From assembly GCF_035830635.1 (NCBI RefSeq), contig NZ_JAYMFI010000001.1:62001-126000 (forward strand): DNA of 64,000 nt, given 5' to 3'. Position numbers and translations under genes: made by a program. Below are positions 7,518 through 16,653 of the stretch, piece after piece (the first letter of the stretch is position 1; each line of letters begins with the position of its first letter). The notes below the pieces were generated by a model, which saw only the letters and a program-made list of their open reading frames with translations, searched no databases and was not told the origin of the DNA. This stretch comes from Adlercreutzia shanghongiae (GTDB taxonomy: Bacteria; Actinomycetota; Coriobacteriia; Coriobacteriales; Eggerthellaceae).

Positions 7518-9428
7518 ATGTGCGGATTCGCGGGGTTCTTCGACGACGGCGCCGGCTACAACCGCGCCGCCGCGCTTGACGCCATGGCGGCCGCCATCGC
7601 GCACCGCGGCCCCGACGAGGCGGGCGCCTTCGACGACGGGCGCTGCGCCCTGGGCTTTCGGCGCCTGGCGATCATCGACCTTGAAGGAGCCAGCCAGCCG
7701 CTTTTCAACGAGGACGGCACGCTCGTGCTCGTGTTCAACGGCGAGATTTACAACTATCGCGAGCTGAGACGGCGTTTGGAAGGGGCCGGGCACGTCTTTG
7801 CCACCCAGGGCGACGGCGAGGTGCTCGTCCACGGCTTCGAGCAGTGGGGGCCGCGGCTCCTAGACGAGCTGCGAGGCATGTTCGCCTTCGCGCTGTACGA
7901 CCGAACGCGCGGAGAGCTGTTTTGCGCCCGCGACGCCTTCGGCATCAAGCCCCTCTACTACGCTGCCGACGGCCCGCGCCTCCTGTTCGCCTCGGAGATC
8001 AAGGCGCTGCAGGCGCACCCGCGCTTCACAGCGCGGCTGAACGAGCGGCGGCTCGGCCATTGGCTGTGCATGGAGTACCTCCCCGACGACGAGACGCTCA
8101 TCGCCGGCGTGCGCAAGCTGCCCGCCGGGCACTGGCTGCGCTGGCGAGACGGCCGCACCGAGATGGGCCGCTGGTTCTCCCCGCACTTCGTTCCCGACAC
8201 ACGGCTTGGGGCCGATGAGGCTGCCGAGGCCATCGAGGACGTGCTGCGCGAGTCGGTGGCGGCCCATGCCATAGCCGACGTGGAGGTGGGCTGCTTCCTG
8301 TCAGCCGGGGTGGATTCCAGCCTGGTGGCGTCGGAGGCCGCGCGCATCATGGACGCGCGCACCTTCTCCATCGGCTACGGCGAGGAGCGCTACTCCGAGC
8401 TGGCGGCCGCCCGCGCGTTCGCCAGCGCCGTGGGCCTTTCCAACCAGGGGCGCACCCTTACCGCCGAGGAGTTCTTCGCGTCGGTTCCCGCCGTGCAGTA
8501 CGCCATGGACGAGCCTTTGCCCAACCCCTCGGCCATACCGCTGTACCACCTGTGCCGCATGACCGCCGAGTCGGTGAAGGTGGTGCTGTCGGGCGAGGGC
8601 GCCGACGAGCTGTTCGGCGGCTACCCCTACTACCAGGAATGCCTTTCCTTCGGGCCCTATATGGCCGTGCCGGCAAATCTGCGCCACGCCCTCGCGGCCG
8701 GAGCGGCGCGCCTCCCCGAGGGCACACATGGCCGCCGCTTCCTCATGCGCGGGGCGCGTCCCTTCGGCGAGCGCTACCTCCGCCTGGAGTACAACTTCCC
8801 CTGGAATGACGCCCTCGACCTGCTGCAGCCCGATCTGGCGGCGCTCGCCCGCGGCGCGGGCGCGCCCTGGGAGGCGGCCGCCCCTCTGCTCGCGGAGGCG
8901 TGCGGGGCCGATGCGGCGGCACGGGGCGAGAGCGCGGGCGGACAGAGACGCGGGAGCGGGGCCGTCGACGAGGTCACCGCCATGCAGACCGCCGATATCC
9001 TCACCTGGATGCAGCAGGACATCCTCCTGAAGGCGGACAAGATGTCCATGGCCGCCTCGCTCGAGCTGCGCGTGCCCTTCCTCGACCGCGAGGTATTCGC
9101 CGTGGCGCGCACCCTGCCGGCCGAGCTGCGGGTGACCCGCACCGAGACGAAGCCGGCCCTGCGCCGCGCAGCCGCCCGCACGCTGCCGGCGCGCACCGCG
9201 GCCATGCCCAAGAAGGGCTTTCTCACCCCGCTCGCCCAGTGGCTGCGCGAGGAGCCATGGGCGGCCCAGGTGCGCGAGGTGCTGCACAGCGCCACGGCGC
9301 GGCGCTTTTTCCGCACCGAGGTGCTGGACGCGCTCTTAGACGAGCACCGAAGCGGTGCCCGCTCGCATATGAAGAGGATTTGGTCGGCCTATTGCTTCAC
9401 CTTGTGGCACGAAGCATATTTCGGCTAG
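7518..9428 (+). CDS. asnB: Asparagine synthetase (glutamine-hydrolysing) family, AsnB/AsnH-like
   Basis: 636 residues. The start ATG at 7518 follows GAGGAGG and gives the required Met-Cys N-terminus (MCGFAGFF), with Cys2 as the class II glutaminase nucleophile. The glutaminase half includes HRGPDEAG and VFNGEIYNYRELR; the synthetase half has the ATP PP-loop SAGVDSSLVAS at ~257-267 and SGEGADELFGGYPYY. Length matches the family. It may make free asparagine, but its place after a D-Asp ligase and racemase matches the Lactococcus AsnH arrangement, where the enzyme amidates the D-Asp cross-bridge. The role in wall amidation is inference. Confidence 0.88.
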   Translation: MCGFAGFFDDGAGYNRAAALDAMAAAIAHRGPDEAGAFDDGRCALGFRRLAIIDLEGASQPLFNEDGTLVLVFNGEIYNYRELRRRLEGAGHVFATQGDGEVLVHGFEQWGPRLLDELRGMFAFALYDRTRGELFCARDAFGIKPLYYAADGPRLLFASEIKALQAHPRFTARLNERRLGHWLCMEYLPDDETLIAGVRKLPAGHWLRWRDGRTEMGRWFSPHFVPDTRLGADEAAEAIEDVLRESVAAHAIADVEVGCFLSAGVDSSLVASEAARIMDARTFSIGYGEERYSELAAARAFASAVGLSNQGRTLTAEEFFASVPAVQYAMDEPLPNPSAIPLYHLCRMTAESVKVVLSGEGADELFGGYPYYQECLSFGPYMAVPANLRHALAAGAARLPEGTHGRRFLMRGARPFGERYLRLEYNFPWNDALDLLQPDLAALARGAGAPWEAAAPLLAEACGADAAARGESAGGQRRGSGAVDEVTAMQTADILTWMQQDILLKADKMSMAASLELRVPFLDREVFAVARTLPAELRVTRTETKPALRRAAARTLPARTAAMPKKGFLTPLAQWLREEPWAAQVREVLHSATARRFFRTEVLDALLDEHRSGARSHMKRIWSAYCFTLWHEAYFG

Positions 9429-9432
9429 AGCA

Positions 9433-9490
9433 GGCGGGGCACCGGACAAATCGGGAGGGAGGGGGATGAATCTGTCCGGTACCCGCCTTG
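9433..9490 (+). terminator. Hairpin after the asparagine synthetase gene
   Basis: Arms ACCGGACA / TGTCCGGT extended by GGCGGG / CCCGCC enclose a purine-rich loop, followed by TTGATTT. The U-run is weak. It may serve both asnB and the convergent slipin gene. Confidence 0.55.
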
Positions 9491-9587
9491 ATTTCGGATT
9501 ATACTCACCTGCCGGCCCGTTGACGCGGCGTTGACGAGGTTCACGAAAGCGGCACAGGAACGACGGGGCGCCGCCTGCGGAAACGGC

Positions 9588-10550
9588 CTACTTCCCGCTT
9601 TTCAGGCTGTCGACGGCCTTGTCCAGGGCGGCATCCGAGAATCCCTCAGAATACGCACTCGGGATGACCACGGTGCCGCCGGAGCCCTTCACCGACTCGT
9701 AAAGCAGGTGCATGGTACGCAGGCGCACGGCAAGCTCGTTCTCGTCATAGACGTTGGCAGCATCTACCAGCATGGCGGAAATATCCTTCTCCACCTCGGC
9801 GAGCACCATGCGGGCGTTCTTCTCGCGCTCGGCCTGGGCCTCAGCCGACATGGCCTCCTGCAGCTCCTGGGGAATCACGATGTCGCGGATCTCCACGGAC
9901 ATCACCGTGATGCCCCATACGCTCGTGCGCTCCTCGATGACTTCCTGCAGCTCCTGGTCCAACTGGTTGCGGCGGATAGCCACCTCGGACACGCTCGCAC
10001 GTCCGATGGCATCGCGCAGAGCCGTCTGGGCCGCCAGCGATACCGAGTTGTAGTAGTTCTCCACCTCCAGGCACGCCTTCTTCGCATCCCACACCATCCA
10101 GAACAGCACGGCGTCCACGTTGATGGGCACCAAGTCGCTCGTGAGCGTTTCCTCGGCGCCGAAGCCGGTGACCATGATGCGCTGGTCGGCCTTGAGCGCC
10201 GTCTGCTCAATGAAGGGAATGGTGAAGTACAGGCCCGGACCGGCCATACGGTTGAACTTGCCGAAGCGGAAAATGACCACCTTTTCCCACTGCATGGCAA
10301 TGTGGATGGTCATAGTAGCCGCCCAGGCCACGATGAAGGCCGCGAGCAGCCCCCAAACGCTGAAAGCGCTCGAAAGCGCATAGCTCGCCGTAAGCACGAT
10401 GGCGAACACCACCACGGCCACGAATGCCGCGAACACCAGCGGCCCGTTTTGCGACGTGCGGCGATCGACATTGGAATTGTACTTCTCGATACCCGAGATG
10501 CGCGCCGGACGCTTATCCGCGCGCTCGGCCTTGGGGGTACGATTTCTCAT
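9588..10550 (-). CDS. Slipin / SPFH (band 7) membrane protein
   Basis: 320 residues. Two N-terminal membrane segments (about residues 38-60 and 65-88) are followed by a stomatin-like core: WEKVVIFRFGKFNRMAGPGLYFTIPFIE and the conserved RTSVWGITVMSVEIRDIVIP region, then an Ala/Glu-rich helical part (SAEAQAEREKNARMVLAEVEKD). Slipins form oligomeric membrane scaffolds and often sit with NfeD-type proteins, but none is visible here. The gene follows a GntR-type regulator by 22 bp on the same strand, so the two are probably co-transcribed and may respond to envelope stress. The molecular partner is unknown. Confidence 0.85.
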   Translation of the reverse strand: MRNRTPKAERADKRPARISGIEKYNSNVDRRTSQNGPLVFAAFVAVVVFAIVLTASYALSSAFSVWGLLAAFIVAWAATMTIHIAMQWEKVVIFRFGKFNRMAGPGLYFTIPFIEQTALKADQRIMVTGFGAEETLTSDLVPINVDAVLFWMVWDAKKACLEVENYYNSVSLAAQTALRDAIGRASVSEVAIRRNQLDQELQEVIEERTSVWGITVMSVEIRDIVIPQELQEAMSAEAQAEREKNARMVLAEVEKDISAMLVDAANVYDENELAVRLRTMHLLYESVKGSGGTVVIPSAYSEGFSDAALDKAVDSLKSGK

Positions 10551-10572
10551 AGCAACCTCTCCTCTTCGAGGA

Positions 10573-10959
10573 TCAGGACTTTTCTTCCTTGAGACGATGG
10601 GCGACGTCCATCATGCGAAGCACCACCTCGTCGATGGTCATGCCCAAAGAAAGGCAACGGCGGATACAGCCCTCGATTTCCGTATCGGCAATGGAGCGAA
10701 CGTCGTCGGCCTTGCCGCCGATATCGCGCACGAACACGCCACGACCGCGAACGGACTCCACATAGCCGTCGCTTTCCAAATTGACGTACACCTTGCTGAC
10801 GGTGTTGTAGTTGATGGCCGCCTCGGCAGCCAAGGTGCGCACGCTGGGCAGCTGATCGCCGGGCTTGTAGTGACCGGTCTTGATGAGGTACACGAACCGA
10901 TTGCGCAGCTGCACCCACACGGGCAGCCCGCTGGATTCGTCTATCTCGAAAAGAGCCAT
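10573..10959 (-). CDS. GntR-family regulator, YtrA-like
   Basis: 128 residues. The winged helix-turn-helix spans about residues 10-75: QLRNRFVYLIKTGHYKPGDQLPSVRTLAAEAAINYNTVSKVYVNLESDGYVESVRGRG. The short C-terminal helical tail, with no large effector domain, is typical of the YtrA subfamily, which often controls membrane or transport genes in the same operon. The ATG follows CAGGAGGTGAC. It lies directly upstream of the slipin gene and probably regulates it. TACAAT at about 11015-11020 on this strand is a candidate -10 element. Confidence 0.88.
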   Translation of the reverse strand: MALFEIDESSGLPVWVQLRNRFVYLIKTGHYKPGDQLPSVRTLAAEAAINYNTVSKVYVNLESDGYVESVRGRGVFVRDIGGKADDVRSIADTEIEGCIRRCLSLGMTIDEVVLRMMDVAHRLKEEKS

Positions 10960-11023
10960 GTCACCTCCTGAAAGCTTCTGCGGCCTAACAACCTTTTAGG
11001 GAAACGTACAGCTTGGCATTGTA

Positions 11024-11905
11024 TCACCCCAACCAATGACTCCCCGCCAACACCAGGCAGAACCGCAGAATCAACCCGCCGGAAATGCAAAGGACCTCGG
11101 CGAGCTTAGGGCCAGCGCTGCCGCGCAGTGATTTAACCAGAAATTCCGCCGCGAGGGGCAGAACAAGACCCAGCACGATAAAGCCCACGACAAACCAAGG
11201 GCCCAACGCGATGGGGTCAAACAGATCGGCGAGAAACACCACGGCAAAGGGGCTCATCGCCGCCAGAATGCAGAAAGCAATCAGCGCCACAAGCTCTACA
11301 ACAAGTATCATTTGATGCATTCGGCGCAAAGCATCTAACCAACCAGTAAGGAGTTTCCAATCCCGGCTGAAAGGGGCTATTAACATAATAAGCGCCACGC
11401 CCGATGAGAGCGAAGAGGCGGCAAGCAGCCAGGGCAACGCTGGATTGTTCCACAGCGGAACCGCTTCCATCCAAGCCATGTACAGGCCCGTGTACACGAG
11501 CATCACCACAGCAGGAATCAGCGATAAAACCTCGGCTACCTTCCGTATCCGCGAAGAAACTCGCATACTGTCCAGCATATTTGCGGCGGCCAAAAACGCA
11601 CTCAAGACGAGACATGCTGCGAGAACGAAAGTGCCGAGAGATATAAGGGAAGTCGTCGGTCGAACAAACAATAGCAACACGCGAGCTGGCCGTCCCAAAT
11701 CTAGCAGCAGGCACAACGCCGCCAATACGAGGATGGCGAAGCTGACAAGAAACAAACGAGCACGCAAGAGCGCAAAGGCGCGACTCTGCGCACCTGTACG
11801 AGTACACGTGCGGCTGAAGAGCAGCGACCAGAGAGCAGCAAGTCCCAGAACGGCCGCACCACAACCGCCAAGGAGCAGATAGAGAACCACAAAAGTTCCG
11901 AGCAC
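11024..11905 (-). CDS. NrfD/DmsC-like membrane anchor subunit
   Basis: 293 residues with about eight hydrophobic segments, starting GTG behind GGGAGGGG. The position as last gene of an operon with a molybdopterin catalytic subunit, a four-cluster Fe-S subunit and a TorD chaperone indicates the quinol-oxidising membrane anchor. WMEAVPLWNNPALPWLLAASSLSSG resembles the NrfD/DmsC pattern (W-N-x-x-L-P-x-L-F/L-x-x-S). It would pass electrons from menaquinol to the Fe-S subunit. Quinone binding residues cannot be assigned from sequence alone. Confidence 0.8.
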   Translation of the reverse strand: MLGTFVVLYLLLGGCGAAVLGLAALWSLLFSRTCTRTGAQSRAFALLRARLFLVSFAILVLAALCLLLDLGRPARVLLLFVRPTTSLISLGTFVLAACLVLSAFLAAANMLDSMRVSSRIRKVAEVLSLIPAVVMLVYTGLYMAWMEAVPLWNNPALPWLLAASSLSSGVALIMLIAPFSRDWKLLTGWLDALRRMHQMILVVELVALIAFCILAAMSPFAVVFLADLFDPIALGPWFVVGFIVLGLVLPLAAEFLVKSLRGSAGPKLAEVLCISGGLILRFCLVLAGSHWLG

Positions 11906-12002
11906 CAGCTAACCCCTCCCAATGCCTTACAAGCATGCCCCGTCAATCGCAGAGTCGACACCGCATGCTCGGACGTGCCTTTGACTTGCTTGCCGCTCGT
12001 CG

Positions 12003-12773
12003 CTAAGACTCCATGTGCTTAAACCGTTCTTGCTTGGCATCATAAACGATGCCGAAGCGCTCGGCATAGCTGGCAACAAGCCCGAAAACAAAGTCGCCAA
12101 CACCAAGGAAATAATCAGATGCAGCGCGCTTCATAACTCCATAGCGCCAAACCGCGAGCCAAGGCAGCACGTGCTCGACGAGGAAATCTTCCTGATCCTT
12201 AACGATGCGCGAAACCGAATCGTCCGTGCTTTCGCGCGCCTCGCCCTCCGCACCGATTAGGTGCGACACGAATCCCAGCATAAGACCCAGATGGTCGTCC
12301 GGCTCGGAATGAAGATGCTCGATTTGCAGTCCATAAGCCCGATAGGCCTCGCGCACTGCAAGCGTGTTTTTGGCGAACATGCGGCTGCTGGGCTCAACAT
12401 AGAACGATTCCAGACACGATGCCTCAGGCGCGCCCACCCCAACGAACAGACGAAACCACTCACGACGAAGAGCGTCGACGCTCTCTCGAAAAACTGGCGA
12501 GTCGACTAGGACCTCGGATGCGAGGGGGCCCGCCGATGCGAATGCAGCATCCCCGCGAGCTTTTTCAACAACCTCGACGCACCATGCATCCATTTCCTCC
12601 AGCCCTTTACGTGCGACGGGGTTATCTCCCGCAAACGGAGCTCGAGAAAACTGGCGCATCGCCACTTGCTCAGCCACTTCTTCATAATCAGGCTCGCAAT
12701 AGAGGAGCCGCGATGCAACAGCGAAGCACACCTCCGCGCCACCCAAGTCCTCCAAAGACATGACCTCTTCCAT
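12003..12773 (-). CDS. TorD/DmsD-family molybdoenzyme chaperone
   Basis: 256 residues from the ATG behind AGAGGTGAT; a longer frame upstream lacks a site. It is an all-helical protein with the family-like stretches EWFRLFVGVGAPEASCLESFYV and EPDDHLGLMLGFVSHLIGAE, close to the E-P-D-H-x-x-x-E/M-L motif of TorD proteins. Such chaperones bind the Tat signal peptide of the Mo-containing catalytic subunit and hold export until the cofactor is inserted. It lies between the Fe-S subunit and the anchor gene, so its client is most likely the protein encoded at 13568-16228. Confidence 0.85.
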   Translation of the reverse strand: MEEVMSLEDLGGAEVCFAVASRLLYCEPDYEEVAEQVAMRQFSRAPFAGDNPVARKGLEEMDAWCVEVVEKARGDAAFASAGPLASEVLVDSPVFRESVDALRREWFRLFVGVGAPEASCLESFYVEPSSRMFAKNTLAVREAYRAYGLQIEHLHSEPDDHLGLMLGFVSHLIGAEGEARESTDDSVSRIVKDQEDFLVEHVLPWLAVWRYGVMKRAASDYFLGVGDFVFGLVASYAERFGIVYDAKQERFKHMES

Positions 12774-12884
12774 TTCATCACCTCTAAACAGGCAAGGCAC
12801 CAGCAGGTTGGGAGGGAGATTTAACCTGTTCGACGCCTGCCGCATATCGGAATTACCACTCGATAGGATGTCGCGGCTTTTCGC

Positions 12885-12917
12885 AGGAGGGGCCGTCTCG
12901 GCGGCCCCTCCTTGTTG
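12885..12917 (-). terminator. GC-rich hairpin between Fe-S subunit and chaperone genes
   Basis: Arms GGAGGGGCCG / CGGCCCCTCC on the minus strand surround a six-base loop, with no proper U-run afterwards. It could be a partial terminator or an RNA-processing/stability element lowering expression of the chaperone and anchor relative to the two upstream subunits. Confidence 0.45.
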
Positions 12918-12928
12918 CGCGGCGATCT

Positions 12929-13555
12929 TTAAAGCTCTTCGTCCAGACTTACTATTTCACCGGTGCCCGATCCCGACTTCTGAGCCTCCCGGTGCGGCTT
13001 CAGAATGAGATTCGGATCGGTAGTGTTTTGCGGCAAAGGCTCAACCTCGACGTCGCCATCGCCGTACTTTTCGATGAGCTCCTCTCGCGGCCCGAAATCG
13101 AGAGCACGCATGGGGCAACTGGCCACGCAAATGGGCTTGCGACCGCGCTCGAGCTCTCCCGCGCACATGTCGCACTTAACCATATAGCCCCTTTCTTCGG
13201 AGAACGTAGGGGCATTGTAGGGGCATGCAGTTTGACATGTTTTACAACCGATGCAAGCATCATGATCGGTCCATACGATACCTGTCTCGGGATCTTTCTG
13301 CATGGCGCCTGTGGGGCAATTCTCCACGCAAGCAGGATCGGTGCAGTGATTGCAGGCGACGGAAACAAAGTAGCCGAACACCCCATTGGGCACATAGGTC
13401 CCTGCTTCGTTGCGCTCCCATGCGCCACCTTGATAATTCAACACGCGTCGATACAGATTGCCAGCGGGCAGCTTGTACGTCTCCTTGCAAGCGACCTGGC
13501 AAGTCTTGCAACCCGTGCATATATCCTGATCGAAATAGAATGCGTACTGCGTCAT
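12929..13555 (-). CDS. DmsB-like four-cluster 4Fe-4S electron-transfer subunit
   Basis: 208 residues starting behind AAAGGAGGTG. Four ferredoxin-type cysteine groups are visible: CTGCKTCQVACK near residue 13, CNHCTDPACVENCP, CIGCKTCQTACP and CDMC...CVASCP. This is the standard subunit that conducts electrons from the membrane anchor to the molybdopterin subunit. It begins 12 bp after the catalytic gene. Length and cluster order match DmsB/NrfC/PsrB proteins; the acceptor reduced by the complex is unknown. Confidence 0.93.
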   Translation of the reverse strand: MTQYAFYFDQDICTGCKTCQVACKETYKLPAGNLYRRVLNYQGGAWERNEAGTYVPNGVFGYFVSVACNHCTDPACVENCPTGAMQKDPETGIVWTDHDACIGCKTCQTACPYNAPTFSEERGYMVKCDMCAGELERGRKPICVASCPMRALDFGPREELIEKYGDGDVEVEPLPQNTTDPNLILKPHREAQKSGSGTGEIVSLDEEL

Positions 13556-13567
13556 GACGCACCTCCT

Positions 13568-16228
13568 TTACGCTTCGATGCCAACGGGCATAACAAGGGG
13601 ACACTCCCTGTCAGGCACAAGCTCCAACGGTCCTGCGTACTTCTCAACTTGCACAAGAGTACCAGTCCAAGACTGAGACCCGCCGCCCGATGAGGCCGGC
13701 GCCTGAAGAACGTTTGGGTTGCCTCCGAGGTCGATGCCAGTTTCTTCATCGATTCTCGTCCACGAACCATCCTGCAGCGCAACGGCGCCGGGCACAATCG
13801 TCGGCAATACCTTAGCCGGGCGAAGCACCTGCCCGTGAGGGCTCGTCATCAACACCGCATCTCCGTTCTTGATGCCGCGCGCCTCAGCATCCACCGTCGA
13901 CATGAAGCACTCCTGGGGGAACGCCTCGCGCAAACTGTACACATTGTCGTCAAGAGAGTGCGCACGGCGCAGAGAATGGGGCGTCCAAAGGAGCAGCGGA
14001 TACTCATCGGTCTGAGCGCCAATGCCCTGAGTCGGATCGCCAATCTGCCATTTTCCAATCGGGGATATCGTAGAGTAACCCACTGAATTAATCATGTACG
14101 CCAACGTCGGACAGCAAATTTCGAACTTACCCGTGGCCGTGTTGAGCGGGTTCGCCTCAGGATCGGCGATGAAGGCCGCGAAAGGCTCGGGGATGAAGCT
14201 ACCCTCCTCAACAGGATATTTGTAAATACCAGCCTCTTTGAGCTCAGCGAACGGAATGACGCCCTCCTGAGGTTGCCCCTCAACGCCAAATTCGTCAATA
14301 TCCTCTTGAGTCAAGGTGAGCAGCGGCTTCGCCTCTCCCGTGGACATATCCGTAATCGTGGCGCCCGCCACCGTGCGGAAGTTGCGCTCCTCAAGAGACG
14401 CTCTGTTCACCTCTTTGGGGTCAAGGCCGAGCTTCTCCGCGAGCAATTCAGCAATCTCGTTGAGGTTCTTTGACTCATAGGAGGGCTCCATCATGGCGTC
14501 GTACCAGAAAATGGTAGAGGCCTCGGCGCTATAGGCCTGGCCGCCCTGTTCCCAATATGAGCAAACAGGAAGCACGATATCGCAGTATTGGCGAGATGCG
14601 TCGAAGAACACGCCAGTTCCCCAGACGAAGTCCATCTTTCTCGTAGCCTCAATACCCGCGTTGGTGTTGGGAATCTGATTGAGCGAGTTCTGAACAACGC
14701 CGTAGTACATCTGATGGATATCAAGCTTGCGCTTGCCAGTCGGCCAGCAATCGCGACCATACTCTCCGTCGAGAATATTCTTCCACGACTCCGAAGGTTC
14801 AAGCATATCCCAAGCATCGGGATCTTCCATGACATCGAATGTGGGAATGGGGTACATCATGTAAATTGGCGTTCCCGGAGGATTGAGCGGATTATGAAGA
14901 TCCAGCTCAGGCGTCAGGGCACTGCCAGCGGCAAGGGCGCCGACATTGCCCTCGTTCACACCCTTCCAGCCCATGTAATGTCCCGGCGTTCCGATACCGC
15001 CATGCATAAGAGCCATGGTGTAGAACACCTGCACGAACTGTTCGCCGGCAGGAATTTTCGAAGTGGACTGGCCAGCGAAAAAGTTCACTTTGTCAACGCC
15101 GGCAATCTCTTTTGCCAGTTCGACAATCTTGGCTGCCGGAACACCGCACAAAGGCTCTGCCCATTCGGCCGTTTTTGGTTCGTTGTCGGTTATTCCCAGC
15201 ACGTAATCTTTGAAGTTGTCTTTGGCATCAACGCCCTCAGGCATGTGATTGGCGTCGAATCCAATGCAGTACCTGTCAAGATAGTCCTGATCGAACGTAC
15301 CGTCCTGAATCCACTGATAGCAAATCGCGAGCGACAAAGCCGTATCGCCACCAGGCAAAATAGGAACCCACTCATCGGCCAAGGCCTGAGCGGTTTGGTT
15401 CAGCCAAGGATCGATGACGATAACCTTGCCGCCGTTCTTGCGACTTTGATCGATGAAGTGACCGTGGTTACCCGCCTTATTTGCCATCCAGTTGCAGCCG
15501 AAGAGTACGTGCAACTCGCAGTCGCGCATCTGAAGATGATGAGGACCGGCGCTCGCGCACCATCCACCCAGCATGTGGGTATCGGCCACAGCCCACGACC
15601 CGAACGACACGGTTCCCGCGTTGTTGTGCACTACACCACCGAGCTTGTAAAGCGCGAAAACGATGGGGTCTTCCGAGAAAACACCGTCGGGACAGGCCCC
15701 GAACATGCTGCGGGGGCCATAAGTGTCGTACGTCTTCTTGATTTCGGTAGCCACATACTGCAGCGCATCATCCCAGCTAATGCGCTCCCACTCATCCTTG
15801 CCGCGCAAATCCCCATTGGGATTGTCCGGACTCCAGTTTTTGCGCTTCATGGGATACTTAATGCGAGCAGGAGATGTCATATTCGAAATCTGTCCATGCC
15901 CGCGTGCGCAGGCGCGACGCTGCGGATTGGCGATAGTGTCTTCCGCCTCGTCGGTGCGAATTTTGAGCGGCACGCCATCTTCCACATATACCTTCAACAG
16001 ACAGCGGGAAACACCGCAGCAGCAATTATATTTGCAAGGCGCAGTTTTCCATTCGCCGTTACCCGTTTCGGCCAGCTCGGCTTTTACGCCGGATGCTGCG
16101 GGCGCATCAGACGCATCCCCTGCGCTCTCCGATGAAGTAGCGCATCCGGTGAAGCCGGCGATGCCGGCGGCTCCAGCAGCAACAGTGCCCCACTTGACGA
16201 AGTTGCGTCGAGTCAATGATGTTGTCAT
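13568..16228 (-). CDS. Molybdopterin-dependent oxidoreductase, DMSO-reductase family catalytic subunit
   Basis: 886 residues from the ATG behind GAGGGAGGG. A Tat-type signal (TRRNFVKWG) is followed by an AAGAAGIAGFTGC lipobox-like end, so the enzyme acts outside the membrane. Near the N-terminus, CKYNCCCGVSRC plus a later cysteine in RRACARGHGQ gives the [4Fe-4S] binding pattern. Conserved family blocks follow: WERISWDDALQYVA, HMLGGWCASAGP, VIDPWLNQTAQALADEWVPILPGGDTALSLAI, and the C-terminal molydopterin-dinucleotide domain (WTPHSLRRAHS, GDAVLMTSPHGQ). It is first in a four-gene operon with Fe-S, chaperone and anchor genes. The substrate (an S-oxide, N-oxide, polysulfide or other acceptor) is not readable. 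Confidence 0.92.
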   Translation of the reverse strand: MTTSLTRRNFVKWGTVAAGAAGIAGFTGCATSSESAGDASDAPAASGVKAELAETGNGEWKTAPCKYNCCCGVSRCLLKVYVEDGVPLKIRTDEAEDTIANPQRRACARGHGQISNMTSPARIKYPMKRKNWSPDNPNGDLRGKDEWERISWDDALQYVATEIKKTYDTYGPRSMFGACPDGVFSEDPIVFALYKLGGVVHNNAGTVSFGSWAVADTHMLGGWCASAGPHHLQMRDCELHVLFGCNWMANKAGNHGHFIDQSRKNGGKVIVIDPWLNQTAQALADEWVPILPGGDTALSLAICYQWIQDGTFDQDYLDRYCIGFDANHMPEGVDAKDNFKDYVLGITDNEPKTAEWAEPLCGVPAAKIVELAKEIAGVDKVNFFAGQSTSKIPAGEQFVQVFYTMALMHGGIGTPGHYMGWKGVNEGNVGALAAGSALTPELDLHNPLNPPGTPIYMMYPIPTFDVMEDPDAWDMLEPSESWKNILDGEYGRDCWPTGKRKLDIHQMYYGVVQNSLNQIPNTNAGIEATRKMDFVWGTGVFFDASRQYCDIVLPVCSYWEQGGQAYSAEASTIFWYDAMMEPSYESKNLNEIAELLAEKLGLDPKEVNRASLEERNFRTVAGATITDMSTGEAKPLLTLTQEDIDEFGVEGQPQEGVIPFAELKEAGIYKYPVEEGSFIPEPFAAFIADPEANPLNTATGKFEICCPTLAYMINSVGYSTISPIGKWQIGDPTQGIGAQTDEYPLLLWTPHSLRRAHSLDDNVYSLREAFPQECFMSTVDAEARGIKNGDAVLMTSPHGQVLRPAKVLPTIVPGAVALQDGSWTRIDEETGIDLGGNPNVLQAPASSGGGSQSWTGTLVQVEKYAGPLELVPDRECPLVMPVGIEA

Positions 16229-16310
16229 ATTGACCCTCCCTCTCGTGATTGTGTCGGGGAAGCCCGAAGCGGGCCGCTCCCCTCTTCCAACGCGACCCAT
16301 GCATAGGTAC

Positions 16311-16336
16311 AACCGTCCTAAACTAATATGACGGTT
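16311..16336 (-). promoter_or_regulatory. Inverted repeat just downstream of the promoter
   Basis: AACCGTC (16311-16317) and GACGGTT (16330-16336) are perfect inverted arms 12 bp apart. They start a few bases after the predicted transcription start, so they could be a repressor site or a 5'-end hairpin. Confidence 0.45.
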
Positions 16337-16346
16337 ACTGGTGGAT

Positions 16347-16375
16347 ATACTATCATGCTCAAATAGGACAGTCAA
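16347..16375 (-). promoter_or_regulatory. Sigma-70-type promoter of the first molybdoenzyme operon
   Basis: On the minus strand TTGACT (16370-16375) and TAGTAT (16347-16352) are separated by 17 bp. The predicted start falls near 16340, about 110 bp before the catalytic-subunit ATG. Confidence 0.65.
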
Positions 16376-16594
16376 CGACAATACCGTGCTACCAGCTTAT
16401 CTATTTTGAGAATAAATTCTTTATAGGCATATCTTTAACTCTTTTCATACTTTTTCCTGGTAACATATTATTTTCTAGAAATGGGATTGAGAGTAAGGTT
16501 TCATAGTGGAGAGGCTTGTTTGCATCATGAGGCATCTACAGCGCTGTCATAGTATAGCTCCTTGCTCGTTGTGTTTTAATCTATCCTATGCTAT
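16376..16594. other. AT-rich intergenic stretch without a gene
   Basis: The gap between the divergent molybdoenzyme operon and the ferric-reductase-like gene totals 425 bp. This middle part is clearly more AT-rich than its surroundings. I see no credible reading frame; it presumably holds divergent control sequences. Confidence 0.6.
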
Positions 16595-16621
16595 TGTGAC
16601 AACATCGTAACAGTTTACAAT
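16594..16621 (+). promoter_or_regulatory. Promoter with embedded TGTnAC-N6-GTnACA palindrome
   Basis: TTGTGA (16594-16599), a 16-bp spacer and TACAAT (16616-16621) form a plausible promoter 33 bp before the ATG. TGTGACAACATCGTAACA at 16595-16612 is a near-symmetric site overlapping it, so a bound protein would probably repress. The regulator is not identified. Confidence 0.5.
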
Positions 16622-16653
16622 TCTCGATGCTTCACTTGAGAAGGGGCTTAGGC

